Below are positions 17,898 through 25,831 of a stretch of DNA of 52,671 nucleotides, one piece after another (the first letter of the stretch is position 1; every line of letters starts with the position of its first letter). The stretch is from Saliniplasma sp046497075 (GTDB lineage: Archaea > Thermoplasmatota > Thermoplasmata > Halarchaeoplasmatales > Halarchaeoplasmataceae): positions 1 through 52,671 of the forward strand of contig JAWOGF010000044.1 of the NCBI GenBank assembly GCA_046497075.1, given 5' to 3'. The position numbers and the translations under genes were made by a program. The notes below the pieces were generated by a model. It was given only the letters and a program-made list of their open reading frames with translations. It was not told the origin of the DNA and did no database searches.

Positions 17898-18614
17898 ATG
17901 AAAGTCGCAGTCACGTACATGATCCACAGCTGTTTCACCGTTGAACTCGACGATAGAGTACTGCTTTTCGATTATCCAGGCCGTCGATTTTCCCGTCAAA
18001 ACATGGATGAGATAGTAAGGTCTAAGTTGAAGGGAAAGAAGGCTATTATCTTTGCATCACACTCCCATAGTGATCATTTCAATCCTGATGTTTTGATGTA
18101 TGAAAAGACCGCATCTGGAACACATTTTGTACTTTCAGACGATATCCCGCTGCATGGGAAAACAAGATCCCCGAATATCACTATGATAGGGCCTGAAGAA
18201 AACCTCACCCTGGGCGATATCTCGATAGAGACCTTCGAAAGTAACGATGCCGGTGTTGCCTTCCTTATAAGATATCGAAATAAAACGATATACTACGGAG
18301 GTGACCTAGCCAAATGGGATTGGCCTGAGTGGAGTGTGTCGAAACAGGCCGACCATGTGAAGGTTTTTGAAGATGTCCTTAAGATCCTAAAAGAGACTGA
18401 TTTAGACCTCGCCTTTTCAAACATGGACGAAAGGTTGGAAAGCTGGGCCGGCCCTTTGGATTTTATAAGGTCCACAAAACCGAGATTTTTTGTCCCCATG
18501 CACACATTTGGAAACGAGCAGTGGGTCGAAGATATGCTGGACAAAGATATCCCCTCTCATACTACCGTGTTCAAATATGAGAAGACCGGGGATTCAGTAG
18601 AATGGGATTTATGA
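17898..18614 (+). CDS. MBL-fold metal-dependent hydrolase (UlaG-like)
   Basis: A 238-residue metallo-beta-lactamase fold protein. It begins 'MKVAVTYMIHSCFTVELDDRVLLFDYPG', the usual first strands of UlaG/RomA-like proteins. The metal motif is 'SHSHSDHFNPDV' (about residues 53-64), followed by 'YYGGDLAKWDWPE' with an Asp ligand and the C-terminal 'FVPMHTFGNEQW' with a His. Substrate unknown. It is followed within 20 bases by an uncharacterised gene with a strong ribosome-binding site, so the two probably form one transcript. Confidence 0.85.
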   Translation: MKVAVTYMIHSCFTVELDDRVLLFDYPGRRFSRQNMDEIVRSKLKGKKAIIFASHSHSDHFNPDVLMYEKTASGTHFVLSDDIPLHGKTRSPNITMIGPEENLTLGDISIETFESNDAGVAFLIRYRNKTIYYGGDLAKWDWPEWSVSKQADHVKVFEDVLKILKETDLDLAFSNMDERLESWAGPLDFIRSTKPRFFVPMHTFGNEQWVEDMLDKDIPSHTTVFKYEKTGDSVEWDL

Positions 18615-18632
18615 TCAAATGGAGGTATGTAT

Positions 18633-19127
18633 ATGGATAAAAAGAAGATAAAAAGGATACTGAACGAAGAACTTGACGATATGCCCTGGACCTTTAGATA
18701 CTGGAATCGGGAAGACTCCGTCGATATCAGAAATACAGGTGAACACCTAACTGAAGATGAAGTAGATGAACTGTTCGATGAGTTTTTAGAGGATATAGAA
18801 AAGGAGGGATTCAAGGTTTTATTGGAAGGCAAAGCAGGTATAGTTTTAGAAGATGGGAAATTTTGGTTGTGCGGGGTAGATAGGACAGGAGGACCTGGAG
18901 ATAAAGATAAGAGGGTAGAGGGGAGAGAACTTAAGGAGATGTTCCTTAAGAGTCTTCATCGAGTAGATAGTGGTCCACTTCCTTCTAATAGGCTCTCGAT
19001 CGAGGTTGATGAGATCATCGATATCTATTCGGAATCAGTGAATGAGGAACGTTTCGTGAATATAAATTTGGGTGGCAATAAGAATATCGTGCTGAGAAGT
19101 GACGGAGGACTGCATTTAGAATTTTAA
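18633..19127 (+). CDS. Uncharacterised acidic protein
   Basis: A 164-residue soluble acidic protein, not recognised. It reads as an alpha/beta protein with 'GFKVLLEGKAGIVLEDGKFWLCGVDRTGG' in the middle and 'NINLGGNKNIVLRSDGGLHLEF' at the end. I chose ATG 18633 because GGAGG at 18621-18625 lies 7 bases before it; ATG 18627 is only one base after that site. It lies 18 bases after the MBL-fold gene on the same strand. Confidence 0.7.
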   Translation: MDKKKIKRILNEELDDMPWTFRYWNREDSVDIRNTGEHLTEDEVDELFDEFLEDIEKEGFKVLLEGKAGIVLEDGKFWLCGVDRTGGPGDKDKRVEGRELKEMFLKSLHRVDSGPLPSNRLSIEVDEIIDIYSESVNEERFVNINLGGNKNIVLRSDGGLHLEF

Positions 19128-19161
19128 ATAACTATGTTATACATATTTTTATTTAAGCATT

Positions 19162-19179
19162 AGGGAAAGTTATATATAG
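19162..19179 (+). promoter_or_regulatory. Strong BRE/TATA promoter of TFB gene
   Basis: A purine-rich BRE-like GGGAAAG (19163-19169) is followed at once by TTATATATA (19170-19178). The expected transcript start is near 19200, about 100 nt before the TFB start codon, so the mRNA has a long leader, unlike most genes here. Confidence 0.65.
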
Positions 19180-19205
19180 TATGAACACCAAGTTATATTA
19201 CTAGG

Positions 19206-19289
19206 TTAATGGGTCAAAAAAACAAAACCCTTGTCAAAAGTTGAGTTATTATCACACTGTTTCGATCACAGAAGTTGAAGGCCCATTAA
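19206..19289 (+). promoter_or_regulatory. Structured 5' leader before TFB
   Basis: TTAATGGGTC (19206-19215) pairs with GGCCCATTAA (19280-19289) as a 10-bp stem with one G-U pair. It would close a 64-nt loop that spans nearly the whole predicted leader. The ribosome site AGGTGA follows immediately (19291-19296). The stem starts at the predicted transcript start. A regulatory role is inference. Confidence 0.45.
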
Positions 19290-19301
19290 TAGGTGATATA
19301 T

Positions 19302-20255
19302 ATGGAAACAGATATGGAATATAAGAAAAAAGACCATCCATCGGTCGAGAAAATCTCGGAATGCCCCGAGTGTGGCAGCCGAAAACTATCTCAGGACTAT
19401 GGTAGGGGGGAATTAGTGTGCGAGGAGTGTGGTCTCGTTATAGATGAGACTTATATCGATCAAGGTCCAGATTGGCGTTCATTTGATATGAAGGAGGAAA
19501 GTAATAAAGCTAGAGCCGGTCCCCCGATGTCAGAGATGATGCATGATAAAGGACTCTCTACGAATATCAGCTATTCAGATAGAGATTCCTATGGTAACTC
19601 TATCCCGAGTAAGAATAGAGCTCAGATATACAGGCTGAGAAAGTGGCAGAGGAGGATCAGGGTTTCCAGTGCTAAAGAAAGATCACTGGTCTCAGCATTA
19701 AAAGAGATCAACCGTGTAGCTTCTAAGATGGGTTTACCTAGGAATATAATGGAGGCCTCTGCAAGGATATACCGGGAAGCTGTAGAAAAGAACCTTATCC
19801 GTGGTAGAAGTATAAAAAGCGTTGTTATCGCTTCACTTTATGCTGCGGCTAGGAAGATGAATCTACCTAGAACTCTCGATGAGTTTGCCGAAGACACCCA
19901 GTTCAAAAGAACAGATATAGGTAGGACTTACAGATTTTTAAGTAGGGAGTTGGGACTACAGTTGAAACCGACCAAACCACAGTTGTTTATCCAGAGGTAC
20001 TGCAATGAACTCAATCTAAGTGGTAAGATAAAAACGTTAGCAGAGGAAATACTGGAAGAAGCTGAGGAGAGAGAATTGATATCCGGTAAGGGCCCTTCAG
20101 GTTTAGCCGCTGCCGCCATCTACATAGCTTCAGTAAAAGGCGGCGAAAGAAGGACGCAGAGAGAGATAGCCGAGGTGGCTGATGTTACAGAAGTCACCGT
20201 CAGAAACAGATATAAAGATCTGGTTGAAAAGTTAGGCATGGAAATCGAAGTCTAA
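19302..20255 (+). CDS. tfb: Transcription initiation factor TFB
   Basis: A 317-residue TFIIB homolog that recruits RNA polymerase to TBP-bound promoters. The N-terminal zinc ribbon is 'CPECGSRKL...VCEECGLVI'. The B-reader follows with 'DWRSFDM', then 'GPPMSEMMHDKGLSTNIS'. There are two cyclin repeats (about 110-205 and 210-317), the second ending in the recognition-helix region 'REIAEVADVTEVTVRNRYKDL'. I chose ATG 19302 over GTG 19293: AGGTGA at 19291-19296 overlaps the GTG and is well placed for the ATG. The gene has its own strong promoter and a structured leader. Confidence 0.96.
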   Translation: METDMEYKKKDHPSVEKISECPECGSRKLSQDYGRGELVCEECGLVIDETYIDQGPDWRSFDMKEESNKARAGPPMSEMMHDKGLSTNISYSDRDSYGNSIPSKNRAQIYRLRKWQRRIRVSSAKERSLVSALKEINRVASKMGLPRNIMEASARIYREAVEKNLIRGRSIKSVVIASLYAAARKMNLPRTLDEFAEDTQFKRTDIGRTYRFLSRELGLQLKPTKPQLFIQRYCNELNLSGKIKTLAEEILEEAEERELISGKGPSGLAAAAIYIASVKGGERRTQREIAEVADVTEVTVRNRYKDLVEKLGMEIEV

Positions 20256-20258
20256 AGA

Positions 20259-21692
20259 TCATTCCAATTGCTCTTTGATCCTGTTTTCCACCATTTCTAA
20301 AAACTCTTCCTCGTAACCCTTGGGGATGTAGGCACCTGCTGCTATGTCGTGCCCTCCGCCCTCGCCTCCTAATCTTTTAGATGCTGTTGACATGATCTCT
20401 GAAAGATCTAATCCTCTATTGACCAGTCTCTTTGTACCCCTAGATGAAACTTTTAATCCATCTCTTTCACTGGAATTAGCGAATGCGATCATGACGAGTT
20501 CTCTATCCACTTCACCGGACCCTAATATCATACCTGCAACTGTACCTAGGACGGTATCTGGAATCTCATCTCCTCCATGGAAGTACTGGATAACTTCTCT
20601 CTCCTCGACTCCACCTGTAGATTCTACGTGATTCATACATTCTACCAGCACTTTTTGATGGCCTTTGAGGAGTTGTTTCGCCTTCTTTAAAGATTCTCCC
20701 CTGTCTCCTAAACAAACTTGCAGACCGATTTTCCCCTTCCCATATCTACCACATGAATTCAATAATGTAGAGAATTCTTTTGCTTCATGCAGCATAGTAC
20801 CGCTCTCTTCGTCAGGGAAAGTATAGACTTCTCCGATCATGTTGTCAACATAGTGTGAGGGATACCCCCTTCTCAACAGTCGTCTCCCGAGTCCTGAAAG
20901 TATTTTTCTTTTTTCACTTTTACTAAGATGAACCCATCTTCTCCATTCATCATCCTCTTTCAAGTCTATCTCCGATTCTACAAGAAAATTGATACAGGCT
21001 TCCTCATCACCAGTAAGCCCCGGTAGGACGGGGTCGTTGGCGTACTGCAGTACCTTGAACAAGGGCCGACTTTCCAGCCCATAAAATCTAGCGTCTAGGC
21101 GTTTGCTGACACAACCTTCAGATATACCTTCTTTAAGTATATCTCTGTTCTTACCGATCAACTTCCCTTTCTTAGAGGCCTGGAGGTCGCCTACTGCACC
21201 TACAACGGCAAGCTTGGAGAGGTCGGTATTTTCACCAAGCTCTTTCGCAACAAGATATGTAGTTCCTGCACCACAGAGTTCTGAAGCTCCATCGATCCCG
21301 TATCGATGAGGGTTGAGTTCTAGTATGTTTGGGTAAGAATAGGTGTTAGAGTAATTGAGCAGATCACCTCTCTCCTCCCGTATCACTTCACCTATTTCAC
21401 CTTGTGGCTCATGATGATCGGTGATCACACAATTCACGTCTTTAAGCCCCTCCAACTGTCCGCTGCCCAGATCGGTGAACCATATCAAATCGTGATCTTT
21501 ACTCTTGATCTCTTTTAGTTTCTCTTTTTCGAGCTGCTTTATGAATTCATAATTTACTTCGATGTTTTCTCTATCCAATGCTTGGTATGCAATTGCAGCA
21601 GATGAAAGCCCGTCCGCGTCGATATGTGAAACTATGTGGACTTCACCTGCATCCCTTAGTTTATCCGCTATCTCTTTCGCTTTTTGCTCCAA
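20259..21692 (-). CDS. Archaeal RecJ-like DHH-family nuclease
   Basis: A 477-residue DHH/DHHA1 phosphoesterase. Motif I is 'HIDADG' (23-28), motif II has Asp74, motif III is 'TDHHEP' (91-96), and the DHHA1 domain ends in a Gly-rich 'GGGHDIAAGAYIP' (about 445-458). The length and motifs fit the archaeal RecJ/GAN group, which degrades single-stranded DNA or RNA and binds the replicative GINS complex. The start is TTG 21692, with AGGA a few bases upstream and a TTTATAAAGG box further up. It is convergent with TFB, 3 bases apart. Confidence 0.9.
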   Translation of the reverse strand: MEQKAKEIADKLRDAGEVHIVSHIDADGLSSAAIAYQALDRENIEVNYEFIKQLEKEKLKEIKSKDHDLIWFTDLGSGQLEGLKDVNCVITDHHEPQGEIGEVIREERGDLLNYSNTYSYPNILELNPHRYGIDGASELCGAGTTYLVAKELGENTDLSKLAVVGAVGDLQASKKGKLIGKNRDILKEGISEGCVSKRLDARFYGLESRPLFKVLQYANDPVLPGLTGDEEACINFLVESEIDLKEDDEWRRWVHLSKSEKRKILSGLGRRLLRRGYPSHYVDNMIGEVYTFPDEESGTMLHEAKEFSTLLNSCGRYGKGKIGLQVCLGDRGESLKKAKQLLKGHQKVLVECMNHVESTGGVEEREVIQYFHGGDEIPDTVLGTVAGMILGSGEVDRELVMIAFANSSERDGLKVSSRGTKRLVNRGLDLSEIMSTASKRLGGEGGGHDIAAGAYIPKGYEEEFLEMVENRIKEQLE

Positions 21693-21764
21693 ATTATCCT
21701 ATGGTCTATCGTGGCTTCGAAAATAAACCTTACCCCTGAAGAAAAAGCCTTTATAAACTAAGTG

Positions 21765-21776
21765 TTGATATATCAA
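21765..21776. promoter_or_regulatory. Palindrome TTGATATATCAA
   Basis: A perfect 12-base palindrome in the 123-base divergent gap between the RecJ-like gene and the STAND-TPR gene. An 11-base match (TTGATATATCA) recurs at 25728-25738 before the large subtilase. It could be an operator or simply part of an AT-rich promoter. Confidence 0.35.
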
Positions 21777-21815
21777 TAACGTTCATATACAACCTCATAT
21801 GTAAATAATATCGAC

Positions 21816-24326
21816 ATGATTAAATCCTACACAGCTAAAGATAAAGTCATAGTGCATCTTTTAGATTATTACGATAAACAGGACAGGTATCCCCAGCCGC
21901 CCGAAGTCACTCAGGAAGGCATCTCTGAAAGCATCGAGTCTAAGCAGAATACGGTTTCTTATGCCGTTAGGAATCTTGTTAAAGATGGTATACTGAACGA
22001 AAAGACCACCAGGGTGGAAGGTAAAAAGCAGAGAAGGAAAGGATATTTCCTGACCGATAAAGGTGTTGAAAAAGCGAGAAAAAAGAAGGATGAGATGGCT
22101 AATACCCGGATCACATTAGTTTCAGACGGCAAGGAAAAAGAGGTTTTGGTGAAGGATGTGAATAAATACATTCACATGAACCTTTCTATTGTGGAGATAT
22201 TGAATAATTTGGAGAATGGAAAACTGGAGTATACAAGCAGTAAAAAAGAAAGAGATAAAGTATCGTACCTTGTTGATTATGCAAAACCTCCAGGTTTCGA
22301 ACCAGGTTATAAAGAAGAGTTGAAAGGATGGTTGGAAAATTCAAAATCTAGTATGTTATTGTTGAAAGGAGATTTTGGTATTGGTAAAACCTCCTTGATC
22401 ACTAATGTTCTAGAGGAGCAAAAAGGGGTAACTAATCTTTTTTATTTCAAACTGCGATCTTGGCACACGCCTAGAAGACTGTTGAACGGACTTGCTGAGT
22501 TTTTATCGAAAACTGGGCAACATAAATTATCCTCTTATCTTGAGTCTTCTACAAAAGTTGACCTCCAGGAGGCGCTTACAAATTTTGAGAAAGATATGCG
22601 CTCTCTGGTGTCGGTTCTTATGGTGGTTGAAGACATCTCGGGGAACGGTAATACCCTCGACCTGATAGCCCAACTCTCTAAATCCATAGAAAAACATCCA
22701 TCCTCAAAATTGATAATCTCTCAAACTCCAGGGCAATTTTTAGAGGAATATATCGAGATATCTACAGATGAGATAAAATTAGAACCTAAGAAAGGTATGG
22801 ATTATTATGGACGATTATCTGAATATTTTGAGATCGCAGATACCGATACTCAATATGATATACTCGAAAGTGTACTGAGTACTAGGTTAACTTCCGAAGA
22901 ATTACTAGCCCTCTCATACATATCTGTTTACAGGGAATCTGTAGAAAAGAGCGAAGTTACCGAACTGGAACATGTCAACGAATATACATTGAAGAACCTA
23001 TTACAGACACCGTTGTTGGAAGTATCCGTAGAAGGGAGATTGTTGATCCCTAGAAATTTAAAAGATAGGTTATTGGAAACCATGAGTTATAATGATCGAA
23101 AATTCCTTCATGAGAGAGCTCTGGAGTATTACGGGGGTATACCGGCTAGAAACTCGACGGAATCCATCGAATTTATCTATCATTCGGTCAAGGTCGGCGA
23201 TTTTGAAAAGCTGGTAAAGGAATTGGAGGAGAAAGGTGAAATGATATTATCTTCCGGATACTCTAGATGTTTACTTCAAGTTTTAGATGAAGTGGATATC
23301 GAGGATATATTTGAGGAGGACAGAGCGATCATCGATTATTTTGCAGGAGAGTGTTATAGGATAGAGGAGGACTACGAAAACTCTGTAGAAAGGTTTGAAA
23401 ATCTGTTGGATTTAGCTAGTGATAAAAGGATGAAAGCGAAAGCCCACGAGGGTCTTGGAGATATCAATGCGAGATATGGTGATTATAATGAAGCTCTTGA
23501 AGACTATAAAAAAGCGGAATATCTTTTTGAGGAAGTAGATGGGAGAACTGAATCATTAATTGGCAGAATATACTTTAAAATGGCCCAACTCTCTAATGAA
23601 CAGGGTGATTATGATGAGGCAAAAAGATACTTAGAGAGATCCATAACTATGCTTGAACACAAAGGAAGGTATTCGCTGTTGACCTCGTCGTATTTTTTGC
23701 TAGCTAGAGTTGAAAAGAGCAGAGGGAACTGGGAGACCGCTTTGGATTATTTCAAGAAGGGTGTTGATTCCTGGAAGAAAATAAATGAAAGTTATCAAAG
23801 AGTTGGCAGACTGCATGATATCGGTTCGTTTTATAAGGTTATACGGGAGTTGAGTAACGCTGAGAAGTTCTTGAAGGAGACTATAGAAACCTGTGAAAAA
23901 TTCGGTTACAGGCATCTTAAGGCCCAGGCTTTATTGACTCTTAGTGAGTGTCATCTAGAAAAAGGAGAGTACGAAGATGCTATCGAGATAGCTGAGAAAG
24001 CTAAAGATATCTTTGATTCATTAGGGAAGGAAGAGGAACAAGGCTATGTTCATGCTCTTTTCGGACAGATCTATCTGAAGATGGATATGGATGATAAAGC
24101 GGAAACTCATCTAGGAAAAGCTATCTCGATATATCAGAAACTAGGGTCTTCATATTCGTTAGGTCTCGCCTACTTCTCTATGGCTAAACTTCAAGAGAGG
24201 AAGGGAAACAGGAAAGGCATCGCAGATAATTACAGGAAGGCACTTCTCTCGATCACTTCAAGTGGGGCTGATGAGATGGCTCAAAAGATCAAAAGAGAGA
24301 TGAAGACCATACCTTTATCGATGTGA
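21816..24326 (+). CDS. Winged-helix STAND-type ATPase with TPR repeats
   Basis: An 836-residue cytoplasmic protein. Residues about 1-95 are a winged helix ('GISESIESKQNTVSYAVRNLVKDGIL', then the wing 'KKQRRKGYFLTDKGVEKA'). Residues 165-420 are a P-loop ATPase with Walker A 'GDFGIGKTS' (185-193) and a Walker-B-like 'VLMVVEDIS'. From about 490 to the end there are ten or more TPRs ('GDINARYGDYNEALEDYKKAEYLFEE', 'QGDYDEAKRYLERS' and so on). This is the architecture of MalT-like STAND regulators: sensor repeats, switch ATPase and DNA-binding output, here with the DNA-binding part at the N-terminus. Inducer and targets are unknown. It ends 4 bases before the AIR-synthase-like gene, so the two are likely co-expressed. 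Confidence 0.88.
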   Translation: MIKSYTAKDKVIVHLLDYYDKQDRYPQPPEVTQEGISESIESKQNTVSYAVRNLVKDGILNEKTTRVEGKKQRRKGYFLTDKGVEKARKKKDEMANTRITLVSDGKEKEVLVKDVNKYIHMNLSIVEILNNLENGKLEYTSSKKERDKVSYLVDYAKPPGFEPGYKEELKGWLENSKSSMLLLKGDFGIGKTSLITNVLEEQKGVTNLFYFKLRSWHTPRRLLNGLAEFLSKTGQHKLSSYLESSTKVDLQEALTNFEKDMRSLVSVLMVVEDISGNGNTLDLIAQLSKSIEKHPSSKLIISQTPGQFLEEYIEISTDEIKLEPKKGMDYYGRLSEYFEIADTDTQYDILESVLSTRLTSEELLALSYISVYRESVEKSEVTELEHVNEYTLKNLLQTPLLEVSVEGRLLIPRNLKDRLLETMSYNDRKFLHERALEYYGGIPARNSTESIEFIYHSVKVGDFEKLVKELEEKGEMILSSGYSRCLLQVLDEVDIEDIFEEDRAIIDYFAGECYRIEEDYENSVERFENLLDLASDKRMKAKAHEGLGDINARYGDYNEALEDYKKAEYLFEEVDGRTESLIGRIYFKMAQLSNEQGDYDEAKRYLERSITMLEHKGRYSLLTSSYFLLARVEKSRGNWETALDYFKKGVDSWKKINESYQRVGRLHDIGSFYKVIRELSNAEKFLKETIETCEKFGYRHLKAQALLTLSECHLEKGEYEDAIEIAEKAKDIFDSLGKEEEQGYVHALFGQIYLKMDMDDKAETHLGKAISIYQKLGSSYSLGLAYFSMAKLQERKGNRKGIADNYRKALLSITSSGADEMAQKIKREMKTIPLSM

Positions 24327-24330
24327 AATC

Positions 24331-25275
24331 ATGTCGAAATTGTCCCAAGAATTGATGGATGAGTTATTTTTCAGAAGAGAAACCGAAGATCCATCAGTGG
24401 TTTTGGGACCAAGATTCGGTGAAGATGCAGCTGTTTTAGATATAGGGGATACAAAACTTGTTATCCATACGGACCCGATCTCTGGAGCAGTTGTGGACAT
24501 CGGCTGGCTAGCGATAAATATAGCCGCTAATGATATAGCAGTTACAGGTGCTCCCCCTCGTTGGGCTCTGTGTTCGATACAGATGCCAGAAGGGATGGGT
24601 GATGCAGTAATAAAACAGATCTCTGAGGACCTAAGAGTAGCCGCCGCTGATTTGGATGTTACCATAGTCGGGGGGCATACGGAAACGGTTTCAGGTATTG
24701 ACCGACCTTTATTATCTACGACTATGATGGGGCTAACCGATGAGCCGGTCTACACTTCAGGTTCTGAAGAAGGTGATAAGATCTTGCAGATAAAACCAGC
24801 GGCCATCGAGGGATGCTGGATTTTGGTGAACGATCATAGGGATGAACTCCTCAAATTAGGTGTCGATGAAAAAACATTGGATGAGATCGCTGGATGGAGA
24901 AACGACATCAGTGTGGTTAAGCCTGCATTAGAGATAAGGCATAAAGCGACTTCCCTCCATGATCCAACCGAAGGAGGTGTATTCCAGGGACTATACGAGA
25001 TGGCCCGGTGTTCTGGTAACGATTTCTTCATCGATTCGGAGATATATATCAGAGAGGAGACCGAGGCGATATGTGAAGTTCTGGACATTGATCCACTGTA
25101 TTTTATCTCATCAGGTTGTCTATTAGCAACGGTTCCGAGGGGTGCGGATCATGATAAGGGAAGGGTGATAGGGCAAGTACGTGAAGGCGAAGGAAGAGTA
25201 TTTTACAATGGTAGGGAAGTAAAAGAGAGACCGGAAGACGAACTGTTCAGGATACTCAAGGAGTTAGAAAAGTGA
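24331..25275 (+). CDS. AIR synthase-related protein (HypE/ThiL superfamily)
   Basis: A 314-residue ATP-binding protein of the PurM/HypE/ThiL fold. It has 'GPRFGEDAAVLDIGDTKLVIHTDPISGA' (nucleotide-phosphate region), 'VNDIAVTGA'-like 'ANDIAVTGAPPRW', 'GGHTET', 'LHDPTEGGVFQGLYEMA' and 'SSGCLLATVP'. It lacks the C-terminal Cys of HypE, so it is not a true hydrogenase maturase. Archaeal homologs are named AIR synthase-related and have no proven substrate. It lies 4 bases after the STAND-TPR gene. Confidence 0.88.
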   Translation: MSKLSQELMDELFFRRETEDPSVVLGPRFGEDAAVLDIGDTKLVIHTDPISGAVVDIGWLAINIAANDIAVTGAPPRWALCSIQMPEGMGDAVIKQISEDLRVAAADLDVTIVGGHTETVSGIDRPLLSTTMMGLTDEPVYTSGSEEGDKILQIKPAAIEGCWILVNDHRDELLKLGVDEKTLDEIAGWRNDISVVKPALEIRHKATSLHDPTEGGVFQGLYEMARCSGNDFFIDSEIYIREETEAICEVLDIDPLYFISSGCLLATVPRGADHDKGRVIGQVREGEGRVFYNGREVKERPEDELFRILKELEK

Positions 25276-25277
25276 AT

Positions 25278-25598
25278 TCATTTGAAGGTCCTGCACTCTG
25301 GGCAGTAATAACTATCATAATTCTTTTTATAGATGAGTTCGGATCCGCACTCGTCACAGATCTTCTTTTTGCCTAGAATCTTATCGAAGAAACTTACGTC
25401 CTTACCTGTTGTCTTTTCCTCTTCAAAACCGATTTCATCGGAGCTGTACCTTCCAACATCATCATCTGTTTTGACTCTTTTTTTATCTTTATAAGAACTA
25501 GAACTTTCAGAATATTTGGAAAATAGGTAAAAGATTGCTACTAAACCAGCTAGAAAGATTATGAGCCCACAGCATGCATATGCGCCAAGTTGCAACAT
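25278..25598 (-). CDS. Membrane-anchored zinc-ribbon protein
   Basis: A 106-residue protein with one N-terminal helix (about residues 6-28), a Ser/Lys/Asp-rich linker and a C-terminal zinc ribbon 'CDECGSELIYKKNYDSYYCPEC'. I chose ATG 25598 rather than TTG 25634, because GATATATCTTATAATAA lies right after that TTG and is about 25 nt before the ATG, so the longer form would begin upstream of its own promoter. Function unknown. Confidence 0.75.
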   Translation of the reverse strand: MLQLGAYACCGLIIFLAGLVAIFYLFSKYSESSSSYKDKKRVKTDDDVGRYSSDEIGFEEEKTTGKDVSFFDKILGKKKICDECGSELIYKKNYDSYYCPECRTFK

Positions 25599-25715
25599 GA
25601 AAATTGGTGCTTGGTTTATTATAAGATATATCAAACGTGTTCACATCCTAAAGGTAAATAGACATTACACATAAAAAGTCTTTCTATAATGTAAGAATTA
25701 TAACATGGGATAAAA

Positions 25716-25827
25716 GATATATATTGATTGATATATCACACAGAAGAGAGGATTTCCGAGGGTGCTTTATGCGTCTTCGCGACTGATATGGTATGATAAA
25801 GCAAGCGACTGATATGGATGTATGATA
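25716..25827 (+). promoter_or_regulatory. Promoter and repeat-bearing leader of giant subtilase
   Basis: TATA-like GATATATATTGA (25716-25727) overlaps the palindromic TTGATATATCA (25728-25738). The leader then holds two copies of GCGACTGATATGG (25779-25791 and 25805-25817), each followed by a TATGATA. The spacing of 26 bases is about 2.5 helical turns. The same TATA sequence recurs before the PGF-CTERM-like gene at 32181. Confidence 0.5.
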
Positions 25828-25831
25828 GAAC

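Noticed and set aside
24331..25275. Hydrogenase maturation protein HypE
   Set aside because: Fold motifs agree, but the C-terminal Cys of HypE is missing and no hyp or hydrogenase genes are nearby.
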